Origin: Acinetobacter calcoaceticus
GTDB taxonomy: Bacteria; Pseudomonadota; Gammaproteobacteria; Pseudomonadales; Moraxellaceae
Length of the DNA stretch: 52,497 bases
Assembly: GCF_004345325.1 (NCBI RefSeq)
Contig: NZ_SLVJ01000027.1
Span: 1-52,497, forward strand
Reading direction: 5' to 3'
Below the pieces are notes generated by a model that ran no database searches, was not told the DNA's origin, and worked only from the letters and a program-made list of their open reading frames with translations. The position numbers were made by a program, and so were the translations under genes. Shown here piece after piece: positions 22,224 through 31,583 of the stretch (its first letter is position 1; every line of letters starts with the position of its first letter).

Positions 22224-23846
22224 TTATTTTTTATTATTTTCGGTATCGATTTGCTCATTTTTGTTGGCGTCTGGCGCAGTGGTTTTACTGCGAGAGCGCG
22301 GTGTTTTAACGCTTTTCGTCGTAGACTTGGCACTTTGCTCAACTGCAGCACTGGTTTTTTTCGCTGTGCGCTGACGTGGCTTTGCTGCCGATGTCACCGC
22401 TGTAGCTGACTCTGCCGTAGTTGGCGCAGTTACATTTTTATTTACTGAATTGTCTTTGCTTGCAGATGTTCGTGTTGCTGGTGAGTCCGTTGAGACTGGT
22501 TCAACTGGCGCTGTAGATCCGCTTTGTTGCACATTTTCGATTGTAACTTGCGTTTCTAGTTTGGGATCGACTTCAGGTTTAGGCGCATTTTCAAGCGAGT
22601 TATTTTCGACTGGCACCGATTCAACTGTTTCATTTTTAACCAGATCAGCCTTTTTTTCAGTCCCCGCTTCGTCTGTCATGCACACTTCAAGCAATGCTTG
22701 AGTGTCTTTAGCTTGAGCTCCCTCAGCCTGGTTTTCCTGTTGTTGCGATTGTTCAAAAGCGGATAATGCATCGATATCCACATCGGGATGCTGATTGAGA
22801 TACAGTCTGGCCTGTGAAAACACCCGCTGCGCATGAGATGTTGCTTCATCAACCAATTTATAACTATAGCTTGCCCCCACGCCTAGACTGGCCAAAGGCG
22901 TGAAATTGGCCAAGAAACTGGTTTGCGGTATATGACGCATCCACGCCCACTTCATCTCACCCTCAGCATTGAGCAAGTACTTGTGTAAATAATCGCTATT
23001 GTTCGAAGAACCCAACAATTGTTGCAACTGTTGCATATCTTGATTTTTCAGCATTTGTGAGAAGGCACGAATCGCAGCCAATACAGCTTGCTTCTCAGCC
23101 ACACTACTCAGATCAATCTGTTTAAAGATAAATTCCACCACCAAATGATCTTCAGTATTCAACTCAAAACCATAGGCATGCCCAGTTTGATAAATACCAC
23201 GCAAGGCCAAAGCAATCGAAAATGGAACATCCAAGGCAGCACCAAGTAATCCGCTGATGCCACTAATTCCACCTTGAGCTGCGGCCATGACTTTATTTTG
23301 ATTGGCCAAAGCCTGAGTAATACGCCCAGAACGTGCAGGATCTTTTGCCAACTCAGCGAGATCTTTGGCACCGACCTCTTTTAATACTGCACTGCTAGAA
23401 CTGAACTGGGCAACGACATCATTGAGACGATCAAAAACATAGTCGGAAACTTTGTCGTTAAATTCTGGGGAAACAAAAGAGGTGATGTGGTTGACCCGTT
23501 GATAATGTCGACCGAAGACTTGACTGGAAACTTTCGGTAAATGTTCACGCAACATCTGCTGCGGACGATCATAGTGTTTTTTACCATCCACATAGCTTGC
23601 AGATGAACTGCTGCCCAATTGCGTAGCCGATGCTGTATTCGGCACTTGCTGTTGATCTAAAGGCTGCGCTGTTGTTCTCTCTTTGGCCTGACCTTGAATC
23701 ACCTGTTCTGGATCTGGGCTATGGGTCATTTTCCCTACAGTATTTGGCGCAACGTGATTCAACATCTCTAAGCCAGTTGATCCCATTTTTTTCGCCAATT
23801 GAAACGTGGTCGCGATCAAACCTGTTGATCGTTGAGACTTAGGCAT
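22224..23846 (-). CDS. EcsC family protein with low-complexity C-terminal tail
   Basis: A 540-residue protein. Residues about 120-350 match the EcsC family pattern: AAQGGISGISGLLGAALDVP, then IALALRGIYQTGHAYGFEL. Some EcsC relatives are encoded beside ABC transporters, but the biochemical role is unknown. The glycine- and alanine-rich helices of the domain may associate with membranes. The last 170 residues or so are a repetitive S/T/A/E/K-rich tail ending in lysine-rich TAKKTSAAVEQ-like stretches, resembling histone H1-type tails. A strong ribosome site (GGAGAGG) precedes the ATG. It is upstream of and co-oriented with the str operon, but the str promoter lies between them. Confidence 0.75.
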   Translation of the reverse strand: MPKSQRSTGLIATTFQLAKKMGSTGLEMLNHVAPNTVGKMTHSPDPEQVIQGQAKERTTAQPLDQQQVPNTASATQLGSSSSASYVDGKKHYDRPQQMLREHLPKVSSQVFGRHYQRVNHITSFVSPEFNDKVSDYVFDRLNDVVAQFSSSSAVLKEVGAKDLAELAKDPARSGRITQALANQNKVMAAAQGGISGISGLLGAALDVPFSIALALRGIYQTGHAYGFELNTEDHLVVEFIFKQIDLSSVAEKQAVLAAIRAFSQMLKNQDMQQLQQLLGSSNNSDYLHKYLLNAEGEMKWAWMRHIPQTSFLANFTPLASLGVGASYSYKLVDEATSHAQRVFSQARLYLNQHPDVDIDALSAFEQSQQQENQAEGAQAKDTQALLEVCMTDEAGTEKKADLVKNETVESVPVENNSLENAPKPEVDPKLETQVTIENVQQSGSTAPVEPVSTDSPATRTSASKDNSVNKNVTAPTTAESATAVTSAAKPRQRTAKKTSAAVEQSAKSTTKSVKTPRSRSKTTAPDANKNEQIDTENNKK

Positions 23847-24111
23847 AAATTCCTCTCCACAAATTTGTATTTATTTTACAGGTCTGTTTTAAATGCATGC
23901 TTTGAATACATGCCCAAAAGTACGGTGCATTTTGCCATTTAAACTGGACTGATTCCCTCTAAATGTCAATCGTCGATCTAAGCGGATGACCTAGAAATCA
24001 CGGCGATAACCCTCGGTCACAACCTGTCGCAGCCAAATTCAACAGCACTAGTCAGCTTAACTATTGATGGTTATGATGTTTTTAATCTTAAATTTTATAT
24101 GTTGTTTACAG

Positions 24112-25209
24112 ATGAGTATTTCTACCATGGACCAAGGTCAACTCAAACTAAGTGCTGAACAAAAATATGCCGAAGAGCTGAATCGCCTCCTCGAACAAGA
24201 TCAACATCGCAAACCCGAAGGCTGGAAACTCTCAGCACATGCCGTACGCCGCTTTATCTTGGGGGATCAAAAACTTGAGATCCAACGCAAATTTTATGGT
24301 GATGATGCACTGGTCGATCGCGCCTTGGTGACCTTGATGGGCAATCAAGGTCTGATGTTGGTCGGTCAACCCGGTACCGCCAAATCAATGTTGTCTGAAT
24401 TGTTCAGTACCGCGATCAGTGGCAGTTCGCAATACACCATCCAAGGCACTGCAGGCACCACCGAAGATCATATTAAGTATTCGTGGAACTATGCCCTGTT
24501 ACTGTCTGAAGGTCCGACTGAAAAATCATTGATTGCCTCGCCGATCTACCATGCTATGCGCCACGGTAAAATCGCTCGCTTTGAGGAGATCACCCGTTGT
24601 CCTGCAGAGATTCAGGACGTATTGGTGTCTTTACTCTCAGAAAAACAAATGATGATCCCTGAAATGGGCCAAGATCAAAGTATTTATGCCCAACAAGGCT
24701 TTAACTTAATCGCCACCGCCAACTTACGTGACCGTGGTGTACACGAGATGTCTGCGGCACTGAAACGCCGTTTTAACTTTGAAACAGTGAAGCCGATTGC
24801 AGATCGTGAATTTGAAATCCAATTGGTTAATCTACAGCTAAAACAACAATTGGCTGAGCTCTATAAAGAGTTGAATGTACAACCTGCAGTGATCGAACTG
24901 TTGGTGACCATCTTTAATGAACTGCGCACTGGGCAAAGCTTACAAGGCGCCAACCTAAAAACGCCTGATGCAGTGATGTCCAGCGCTGAAGCAGTCAACG
25001 TGGCACATGCTGCCGGTCTACAAGCCATCTACTTAGGCGATGGAACTTTGCGTGCTGAGCATATCGCACAGCAGTTATTGGGAGTGGTATTTAAAGACAA
25101 TCCTGAAGACAACAAACGTTTCGCTTACTACATCGATACCGTTGTCAAAGAACGTGCCCGCCAAGACCAAGATTGGAAAGCCTTTTATGAGGCCAGCCGC
25201 GAGTTCTAA
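24112..25209 (+). CDS. MoxR-family AAA+ ATPase, YehL subfamily
   Basis: AAA+ ATPase of 365 residues. It has Walker A GQPGTAKS (85-92), Walker B in GKIARFEEITR (152-162), sensor-1 ATANLRDRG (N204) and arginine-finger RRF near 219-221, all in the MoxR layout. MoxR proteins act with VWA partners as chaperones for complex assembly. The gene order here matches E. coli yehL/yehM/yehP/yehQ, whose ATPase names a MoxR subfamily. The start is uncertain: ATG 24112 (MSISTMDQ) is preferred over ATG 24127. An upstream TTG at 24064 would add a hydrophobic stretch not expected of the family. No good ribosome site precedes either ATG. The next gene begins after two bases. Confidence 0.9.
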   Translation: MSISTMDQGQLKLSAEQKYAEELNRLLEQDQHRKPEGWKLSAHAVRRFILGDQKLEIQRKFYGDDALVDRALVTLMGNQGLMLVGQPGTAKSMLSELFSTAISGSSQYTIQGTAGTTEDHIKYSWNYALLLSEGPTEKSLIASPIYHAMRHGKIARFEEITRCPAEIQDVLVSLLSEKQMMIPEMGQDQSIYAQQGFNLIATANLRDRGVHEMSAALKRRFNFETVKPIADREFEIQLVNLQLKQQLAELYKELNVQPAVIELLVTIFNELRTGQSLQGANLKTPDAVMSSAEAVNVAHAAGLQAIYLGDGTLRAEHIAQQLLGVVFKDNPEDNKRFAYYIDTVVKERARQDQDWKAFYEASREF

Positions 25210-25211
25210 GC

Positions 25212-27956
25212 ATGAATGAGTTCAATCCAACGCTGTGGCCTGAACGCTTGCAACAGGCTATGCGCGACAAACAACAACTCGCCAAGCAACAGCTGTATTT
25301 TGCCCCGATTCGGCATCATAGTCCGGCCTGCGCCTATGCATTACAGCATTATATTGCGCAGTTACAGCCCACCCATATCCTGATTGAAGCGCCACAGTCC
25401 TTTCAATTTTTATTGAGCAGCTTGTTGGATGAAGCCACGCGCCCACCGATTGCAATCTTTGCCCAAGCCAGCAAAGCCAGTAGCAAGAACGCGTCCGCTA
25501 CAGCAGCCAAGGCGACACAAGCCACTGACTCAACCACTGACTCAGACGAAACCGATGCAGAACCCGCCTTGCCTGAGTTGGCTTCGGCCTATTTTCCATT
25601 TTGTGAATATTCACCAGAATGGGTGGCACTAAAACGTGGTCAGGCACTACAGGCCAAGTTGGAGTTTATCGACCTGTCTTGGGCCAAGCAAAGCAGTTTG
25701 GATCAAGCTCAGCGTCAGGTCAGTCATAGCCAACGCAGTCTGATGTCTGAACGATATTTGGCACATAGCCAGTACATTCAGCAATTGGCGACACAACTGC
25801 ATTGTCGTAATCACGATGAACTCTGGGATCACCTGTTTGAACTGCAAACACCTGTTCAACTGCAACAGCCCGAACAATTCTTTGATGATGTGTTTAGCTG
25901 GTGTGCCTTGGCACGTTTGGATTATGAGCCTGAGGTGCTATTACAAGATGCCTCGCTGCACCGTGAAGACCAGATGTGGCAACAGATCCATGCTTGTCTT
26001 GCGCCTGAGCATAAAGTGTTGGTGGTCACCGGTGGTTTTCATACCCTCGCCTTGATTGAGCTACTGGCCAGACCGAAGCAGGCCAAGCGCTATGAAGTTA
26101 AAGCCACAGCTGCGGCGCAATGGCAAGAGCAAGCTTGGTTAATCCGCTACAGCTTTGACCGCCTCGATGCCTTAAATGGCTATGCCTCAGGTATGCCCTC
26201 GCCCGCCTATTACCAACAGTTTTGGCTAGATTTAAACACAGACACTGACAGCAATAGCAATTCTGATCCTGCACAAGCTCAGGCACTGTGGCAGCAGCAA
26301 TTTTTAAACTATCTCAGCCAACTCTGCCATCATCTGGATGCGGCCTCAGCGCTAGAGATCACCACCTTTATCGCCATCAAAAATACCGCCGAAGTGGCGT
26401 GGCGCTTGGCAGAATTACGTGAGCATTATCGCCCAAGTCGCTATGACCTCTTAGACGCGCTGCAAAGTGCCTTGATCAAAGGCGAACTCGAAGATGGTCA
26501 ACAACAACTGTTTGAACTGATCTTTCAATTTCTCAGTGGTCAACAATTGGGTCAGGTGCATGCCGATCAAAACAGCCCCGCATTGCTGGCCAATGTCTAT
26601 AAGCAAGTTGAAAAATACCGTTTCAATCTGAATGACACCTTGCAGCGGCAACGTAAACTGGATGTCTATCGCAAACCGCTACATCAAGAGATCAGTCAAT
26701 ATCTGCATCTACTCGAATTTGTTGAATGTGGTTTTGCACAGCGTTTATCTGGACCCGACTATGTACTCGGTGCCAGCCTAGACCTGTTGTTTGAAGAATG
26801 GCGCTACGCGTGGACCCCCAGTGTCGAAGCCCGCTTGATTGAATTGGCCGAGCAAGGCGATCAATTGCATGTCATCGCTTTGGCTAAACTACAAGCCAAA
26901 CAAGAAGAAAACCAGCAACAGGGCTTGGGCCAATCCGCAGCCGAAACAGCCAAACTATTGGCACTGGCATGTCGCTTGGGACTGAAAAAACAGCTCACTC
27001 GCTTTAACCAACAACTCAACCTCTATCTCGAAACCGATCAAAACTTAGCTTCGGTGATTGCAGCAGCTCAGCAATTGTACTACCTCTGGCATGGTCGGAC
27101 TTTATTGCAGTTGCCAGAAGCGCTGTTACAACACAGTCTGATCTTGGCCTTGGGTCAAGCCTGTTTCCTCTTGGATCAACTCTATGCCACCCAAGAAGAA
27201 CGTATCGATGAGAATCTCAAACACCTCAAGCATTTGCATGAGTTGATCCTCAATGCCCAACAGCAGATGCCACAGGCCTTGCGTGACTTTAATCGCAATA
27301 GTAACAATAACAGCACCAGCAATAGCAACCAGAACGGCAACAGCAGCAATAACAGTGCTAGTACGCGCAACAACAGCATCACGACAAGGGGCACAGATTC
27401 ACTGTTAGAACTGATGTATCAACAGATTGATATCGCTCAACTACGCCAGTTGCAATTGAGCAAATTACTTGGTGCAGTTGAAGTATTGCAGTTCCTTGAT
27501 CAACGGATCAGCCAAGATCAACTCAGTCAGTCGCTAAAGTTGAGTTTTGCTACGGGCAGTGATGCCGATCAGGCGGTGCAATATTTACAAGGCATGTTCT
27601 TTATTGCCCCTGAAATATTTGTGCAGTCCAATATCGCCATTGAGGCCTTACACCTGTTGATGAGCCAATGGTCTGAAGAGTACTTCATCCATATTCTGCC
27701 TGATTTACGCTATGTGTTTAGCCAACTCAGTCCCAAGCAAACCCGTCAAGTGGCAGGTCGTATTGCCGAATTGACTGGGCTCAGTGATGAAGTAGTGCTC
27801 GATCAAGTCTTTGCCCATATCAGTGAGCAGGATCTCTTGGCTGGGGTAGAACTGAACCAACAACTGCAACAACTCTTGGCATTCGACCATCTCAGTGCGT
27901 GGTTTAGCCCATCCTCAGACACCGCATTGCTTGAGGAGACTTCAGATGACAAATAA
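25212..27956 (+). CDS. DUF5682 family protein (YehM-like)
   Basis: A 914-residue protein of unknown function. The N-terminus has FAPIRHHSPACAYAL (about 30-44), ILIEAPQSF (56-64) and, near residue 277, VVTGGFHTLAL. Such H...E-P...GGxH spacing recalls the TraB/ChaN/erythromycin-esterase-like fold, but that is inference. The middle and C-terminal parts are helix-rich with many glutamines and leucines. Residues about 694-722 form an asparagine/serine run unlike the rest of the protein, probably a disordered linker. The gene starts two bases after the MoxR gene and overlaps the VWA gene by 11 bases, so the products are probably made together. Confidence 0.88.
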   Translation: MNEFNPTLWPERLQQAMRDKQQLAKQQLYFAPIRHHSPACAYALQHYIAQLQPTHILIEAPQSFQFLLSSLLDEATRPPIAIFAQASKASSKNASATAAKATQATDSTTDSDETDAEPALPELASAYFPFCEYSPEWVALKRGQALQAKLEFIDLSWAKQSSLDQAQRQVSHSQRSLMSERYLAHSQYIQQLATQLHCRNHDELWDHLFELQTPVQLQQPEQFFDDVFSWCALARLDYEPEVLLQDASLHREDQMWQQIHACLAPEHKVLVVTGGFHTLALIELLARPKQAKRYEVKATAAAQWQEQAWLIRYSFDRLDALNGYASGMPSPAYYQQFWLDLNTDTDSNSNSDPAQAQALWQQQFLNYLSQLCHHLDAASALEITTFIAIKNTAEVAWRLAELREHYRPSRYDLLDALQSALIKGELEDGQQQLFELIFQFLSGQQLGQVHADQNSPALLANVYKQVEKYRFNLNDTLQRQRKLDVYRKPLHQEISQYLHLLEFVECGFAQRLSGPDYVLGASLDLLFEEWRYAWTPSVEARLIELAEQGDQLHVIALAKLQAKQEENQQQGLGQSAAETAKLLALACRLGLKKQLTRFNQQLNLYLETDQNLASVIAAAQQLYYLWHGRTLLQLPEALLQHSLILALGQACFLLDQLYATQEERIDENLKHLKHLHELILNAQQQMPQALRDFNRNSNNNSTSNSNQNGNSSNNSASTRNNSITTRGTDSLLELMYQQIDIAQLRQLQLSKLLGAVEVLQFLDQRISQDQLSQSLKLSFATGSDADQAVQYLQGMFFIAPEIFVQSNIAIEALHLLMSQWSEEYFIHILPDLRYVFSQLSPKQTRQVAGRIAELTGLSDEVVLDQVFAHISEQDLLAGVELNQQLQQLLAFDHLSAWFSPSSDTALLEETSDDK

Positions 27957-29142
27957 AACCCCGCCAGCAATGAAACATCATACTGAAGATGCAGCAGCGG
28001 CCAATGATCCTAGCCAAAACACCATGGATCTCGCACGGCGTTGGCGTTTGATGTTGGGCCGTTATTCGGATCAAAACCTACATCAAGCCAATCTCGATGC
28101 CAAGCAACTGAACATGGAACGACAACTGGATTATCTCTACCAGAACGAATACAAACGTCGTGGCATTGAACAAGGTAAAAGTCGCCATGGCAGTCTCGAT
28201 GCCTCGCAACTCACCGCGATTAACTGGCTCGATCAAAGTCGTAAATTGTTTCCAAAATCAACCTTTGAGCGCATGCAGAAACATGCCATCGAACGCTACC
28301 AAATGACTGAGCTGCTCAAGAGTCCTGCGCATATCCAACAACTGGACGCCAATCCTGCGGTGGCCAAGGCATTGTTGAGTTTACGTGGTCGTATGAGTGC
28401 CGAGATGAAAGAGGCCATTCGTGCCCTGATCGCCAAAGTGGTTGAGGAGATGTTGCAGAAGATTCGCCCGCAATTTTTACAAGCCATCCAAGGACGACGC
28501 AATCGCTTTAAACGTTCGCACTTAAAGCAAGCGCAAAACTTTGATTGGCGTCGTACCATTCGAGAAAACCTGAAACATTACCAACCTGATCGCCAACAAC
28601 TGATCATCCAAAATCCGTATTTTAATGCACGGGTACAAAAGCACTTGCCGTGGGAAATCGTACTCTGTGTTGACCAAAGTGGCTCGATGATGGACTCGGT
28701 GATGTATGCCGCGATCTGCGCCAGTATCTTGGCCGCCCTACCCGCAGTCAGTGTCAGTCTGGTGCTGTTTGATACCCAAGTGGTGGATTTATCGCATGTG
28801 GCCCATGATCCAGTCGAGGTGTTGTTGACCATTCAACTCGGTGGTGGCACCAACATTGGCCAAGCCCTGCAATACTGCGCCAAGAAGATCAAGCAACCGC
28901 AGCGCAGTATCTTGGTGCTGATCAGTGACTTTGAAGAAGGCGGTTCTGTGCAAACCATGCTCAACACCACCGCCAGCTTAAAACAGCAAGGCTGCAAAAT
29001 GTTGGGCTTGGCGGCATTGGATCAACATGCCAATCCCGTCTATGACAGCAATATGGCACAACAACTACAACAACGTGGGATGGAGGTCGCTGCCATGACC
29101 CCAGAACATTTGGCGACATGGTTTGCTGAGGTGATGCAATGA
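27946..29142 (+). CDS. VWA domain protein with intact MIDAS (YehP-like)
   Basis: A 398-residue soluble protein whose C-terminal third is a von Willebrand factor A domain. The metal site is complete: D243, S245, S247 in CVDQSGSMMD, T302 in LGGGTNIG, and D328 in LVLISDFEEGG. The N-terminal 230 residues are helical and positively charged. VWA proteins encoded beside MoxR ATPases usually act as their substrate or adaptor partners. The start at ATG 27946 has GAGGAG seven bases upstream; a longer in-frame reading from 27895 lies inside the preceding gene and lacks such a site. It overlaps the next gene by ATGA. Confidence 0.92.
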   Translation: MTNKTPPAMKHHTEDAAAANDPSQNTMDLARRWRLMLGRYSDQNLHQANLDAKQLNMERQLDYLYQNEYKRRGIEQGKSRHGSLDASQLTAINWLDQSRKLFPKSTFERMQKHAIERYQMTELLKSPAHIQQLDANPAVAKALLSLRGRMSAEMKEAIRALIAKVVEEMLQKIRPQFLQAIQGRRNRFKRSHLKQAQNFDWRRTIRENLKHYQPDRQQLIIQNPYFNARVQKHLPWEIVLCVDQSGSMMDSVMYAAICASILAALPAVSVSLVLFDTQVVDLSHVAHDPVEVLLTIQLGGGTNIGQALQYCAKKIKQPQRSILVLISDFEEGGSVQTMLNTTASLKQQGCKMLGLAALDQHANPVYDSNMAQQLQQRGMEVAAMTPEHLATWFAEVMQ

Positions 29143-31382
29143 GTTGGTCGATCTATCTACATTATGATGAGGACAGCCTCAGCCTACATAGCAATGCAGG
29201 TCTATTGCGTCGTGCCAAAAAATCGCTGGACGAGGTGCAGTTACAACAACGCTCGGCGACCGAACTGAACTTCCAAGTCGAAGACTGTGTGGTCAAACTC
29301 AGTCCCAAAGGCATTGCCCAAGCAGCCTGTGATTGTCCTGCAAGCAGTTGTTGTAAGCATATCTTGAGCAGTATTTTGTGGATGCAGCAGCATGCCGAGC
29401 AATTTGGCGCAGCCCCTGCGAACAGTGGCTTAGACCCTGCGTCTACTGCAACTCCTGCTCCAGTTCCTGCAACAGAATCGGATATAGATGCTGATACGGG
29501 CACAGTTGCAGCGACTACAATCCAAAGTGCCACAACAGCGACCGATGCCGATGCTGCTGCCAACACCTTGGCACAAGCCCTCAAACTGCCTGTGGCCAAG
29601 ACGCTAAAACAGGTCAATAAAGCCAACCGCCGCGTGGCCTATCAGCTATTTTTAGAATGGCAACAGCATCCAGAGCAGTGCCAGATCGAGATATTGGCGG
29701 ATAAAATCACCTTTCAAACCGAGCTGAGTCCGAACAAGGTCCAACTGTTTGCAGCGCTGGGTCTTGGTGGCATGCTTTCGGATATCGCTGAAAAACAACA
29801 AAGTGCCGCACACTTGGCTTGTTTGGCGCAGTTATTTTATGCTCATCAAGCCGAACTGTGGCAGTGGCCCGAAGATTTGGTCAGTGCTGAAGTCAACCAG
29901 AGCAATCCGATCCTCAGTGCTGATGATCTAAGCTTAATCGCTGAACTGCAGCAGATGTGCCGCTATTTTATCCAACATGGGCTGTCGCATATCGCCAAGG
30001 AATCGGTATTGGCACTGCATATCCTCAACATGCAGGCCCGTGCGCAAAACTTGCCGCGCTTGGGCAGTGAACTCAGACAACTCTATGGCTTGATGAAACA
30101 GCGCTTGGCTGAGGATGTGCAGATCACCGAACAACAGATCTTTGATCGTCTGGCCATGTTGTACAGTTACTTAGCGGCATTGATGGCGGTCAAAGATCAA
30201 GCCGAAGCGCTACAACCCTTGCGTGGTGTCATTCAACAGCAGTATCAGCAGCAACAGTTTGAGCATCTGATCCCCATCGGTTGTGAATGGTGGCAATACG
30301 ACAGTGGTGCCCGTGGACTAAGTGTCTGTTTCTGGGATGCCAGCGCCAATCATATGCTCGAAGTCACCCAAGCCCGAGCCAACCATCTGGATAGCACCTT
30401 TGACAAAGCCAGTGTTGCCCAGTCTGGGATCTGGGGCAGTAATCTAGATTATTTACTGCAACATCAATTGCGCCTCACTCAAGCCAAGACCAGCTCAGCC
30501 TATCGGCTCAGTGCCAGTAGTGATACCCGCTTTGAGCAAATCGATACATTTAAAGCCCTCAGCTTGGAACAGTTTGATCAACACCACATCGGCATACGGG
30601 ATTGGCAACAACTTGATGCCCTGATCCATCCACAGTCCAGTATTCAAGCCAATCAACAGCGCTATGTATTACTGCGCCATCAAGAGATGAATACGCCTGA
30701 GCTGAATGAAATCGAGCAATGTTTTGAATGTCGCGTGGTCGATGAGCACGGTCTGAGTCTGAAACTGAGCCTGCCGATTGAACCTGAATATCAATCGCGT
30801 ATTGAGCATTTCAGCCAATTGGTCAATCATGAAAAACCCTTTGCCACCTTGGTTCGCTTGGACTTAAGTCAACGCCAAATTCGCCTGATTCCATGTAGTG
30901 TCATGCTGCAGCGCAAAAAACAATTAAGTATCTTTAGTTTGGATTATCACTACCCGCCTCGCCGGCCCAAAGGCAATGTATTTGAGTTGATTGCGGGCAG
31001 GATTGAGAAAATGCTCAAGCAGAAAAAACAATGGCAACAGCAACAGTTGCGTAGCCCTTTGGAACTGCTGCTGGATCAGACCCAACCGCTGCTTGAGTAC
31101 TATGCCAACATCGGACGCGCCCAGTTTGACCCCTTGGATCAGCAGAAATTTGAGCAATTGACCCAGCAATTTGAAGACCTTGGCCTGAGCCTCATCGCAC
31201 AAAGTTTTAAAGCAGCACAACGTTTTAAAGCAGCACAACGTTTTAAAACAGCGCAAAACGCCCAAGCAGAAAACCAGCACATCAATCTGCCGCATGCCTT
31301 GCTACAGTGGCGTCAGCTGCTCAACCAACTACAGCGTTTGCAGTACCGCTTCAGCCTAGAAGGTCAGGTTATGTCGCCATAG
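29139..31382 (+). CDS. SWIM zinc-finger protein (YehQ-like)
   Basis: A 747-residue protein with a SWIM motif near the N-terminus: C64-x-C66...C72-x-H74 in ACDCPASSCCKH. SWIM fingers bind zinc and mediate protein or DNA contacts. Residues about 90-150 are an A/T/D-rich linker, and the remainder is a long helix-rich region of unknown fold. Close to the C-terminus, two identical 18-bp units and a third diverged unit encode FKAAQR-FKAAQR-FKTAQN. It is the fourth gene of the coupled set, overlapping the VWA gene by four bases. No terminator is obvious after it, but a 200-bp gap follows. Confidence 0.87.
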   Translation: MSWSIYLHYDEDSLSLHSNAGLLRRAKKSLDEVQLQQRSATELNFQVEDCVVKLSPKGIAQAACDCPASSCCKHILSSILWMQQHAEQFGAAPANSGLDPASTATPAPVPATESDIDADTGTVAATTIQSATTATDADAAANTLAQALKLPVAKTLKQVNKANRRVAYQLFLEWQQHPEQCQIEILADKITFQTELSPNKVQLFAALGLGGMLSDIAEKQQSAAHLACLAQLFYAHQAELWQWPEDLVSAEVNQSNPILSADDLSLIAELQQMCRYFIQHGLSHIAKESVLALHILNMQARAQNLPRLGSELRQLYGLMKQRLAEDVQITEQQIFDRLAMLYSYLAALMAVKDQAEALQPLRGVIQQQYQQQQFEHLIPIGCEWWQYDSGARGLSVCFWDASANHMLEVTQARANHLDSTFDKASVAQSGIWGSNLDYLLQHQLRLTQAKTSSAYRLSASSDTRFEQIDTFKALSLEQFDQHHIGIRDWQQLDALIHPQSSIQANQQRYVLLRHQEMNTPELNEIEQCFECRVVDEHGLSLKLSLPIEPEYQSRIEHFSQLVNHEKPFATLVRLDLSQRQIRLIPCSVMLQRKKQLSIFSLDYHYPPRRPKGNVFELIAGRIEKMLKQKKQWQQQQLRSPLELLLDQTQPLLEYYANIGRAQFDPLDQQKFEQLTQQFEDLGLSLIAQSFKAAQRFKAAQRFKTAQNAQAENQHINLPHALLQWRQLLNQLQRLQYRFSLEGQVMSP

Positions 31383-31463
31383 GCTGCGCTTGATCTGGTA
31401 TTTCCTCATAACTTGGTTATTATTTAATGCTTGAGATCAACCCTTATTAAACATGATGATTTA

Positions 31464-31523
31464 AATGATTTAATCATTATTAAAGAAGACTTTGTTTTGA
31501 ATGCGTGGTGAATGACACCACGC
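31464..31523 (+). promoter_or_regulatory. Leader elements upstream of the DUF4132 gene
   Basis: A 15-bp dyad AATGATT-T-AATCATT (31464-31478) and, 25 bp on, a perfect hairpin GCGTGGTG-AATGA-CACCACGC (31503-31523) with no U-tract. They lie 60-120 bp before the start codon. A clear -35/-10 pair was not identified. Confidence 0.35.
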
Positions 31524-31583
31524 CCCAAACCAATACTCGTTTTAGCAAGCATCCATCGATACTGCATCAGTCAAGGAAAACCA

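Noticed and set aside
24064..24111. Upstream TTG start giving the MoxR protein a hydrophobic N-terminus
   Set aside because: MoxR proteins are cytosolic, the codon is rare as a start and no ribosome site precedes it.
29162..29626. Minus-strand frame of 154 codons antisense to the SWIM gene
   Set aside because: It mirrors the alanine/threonine-rich linker codons and shows no motif or ribosome site.
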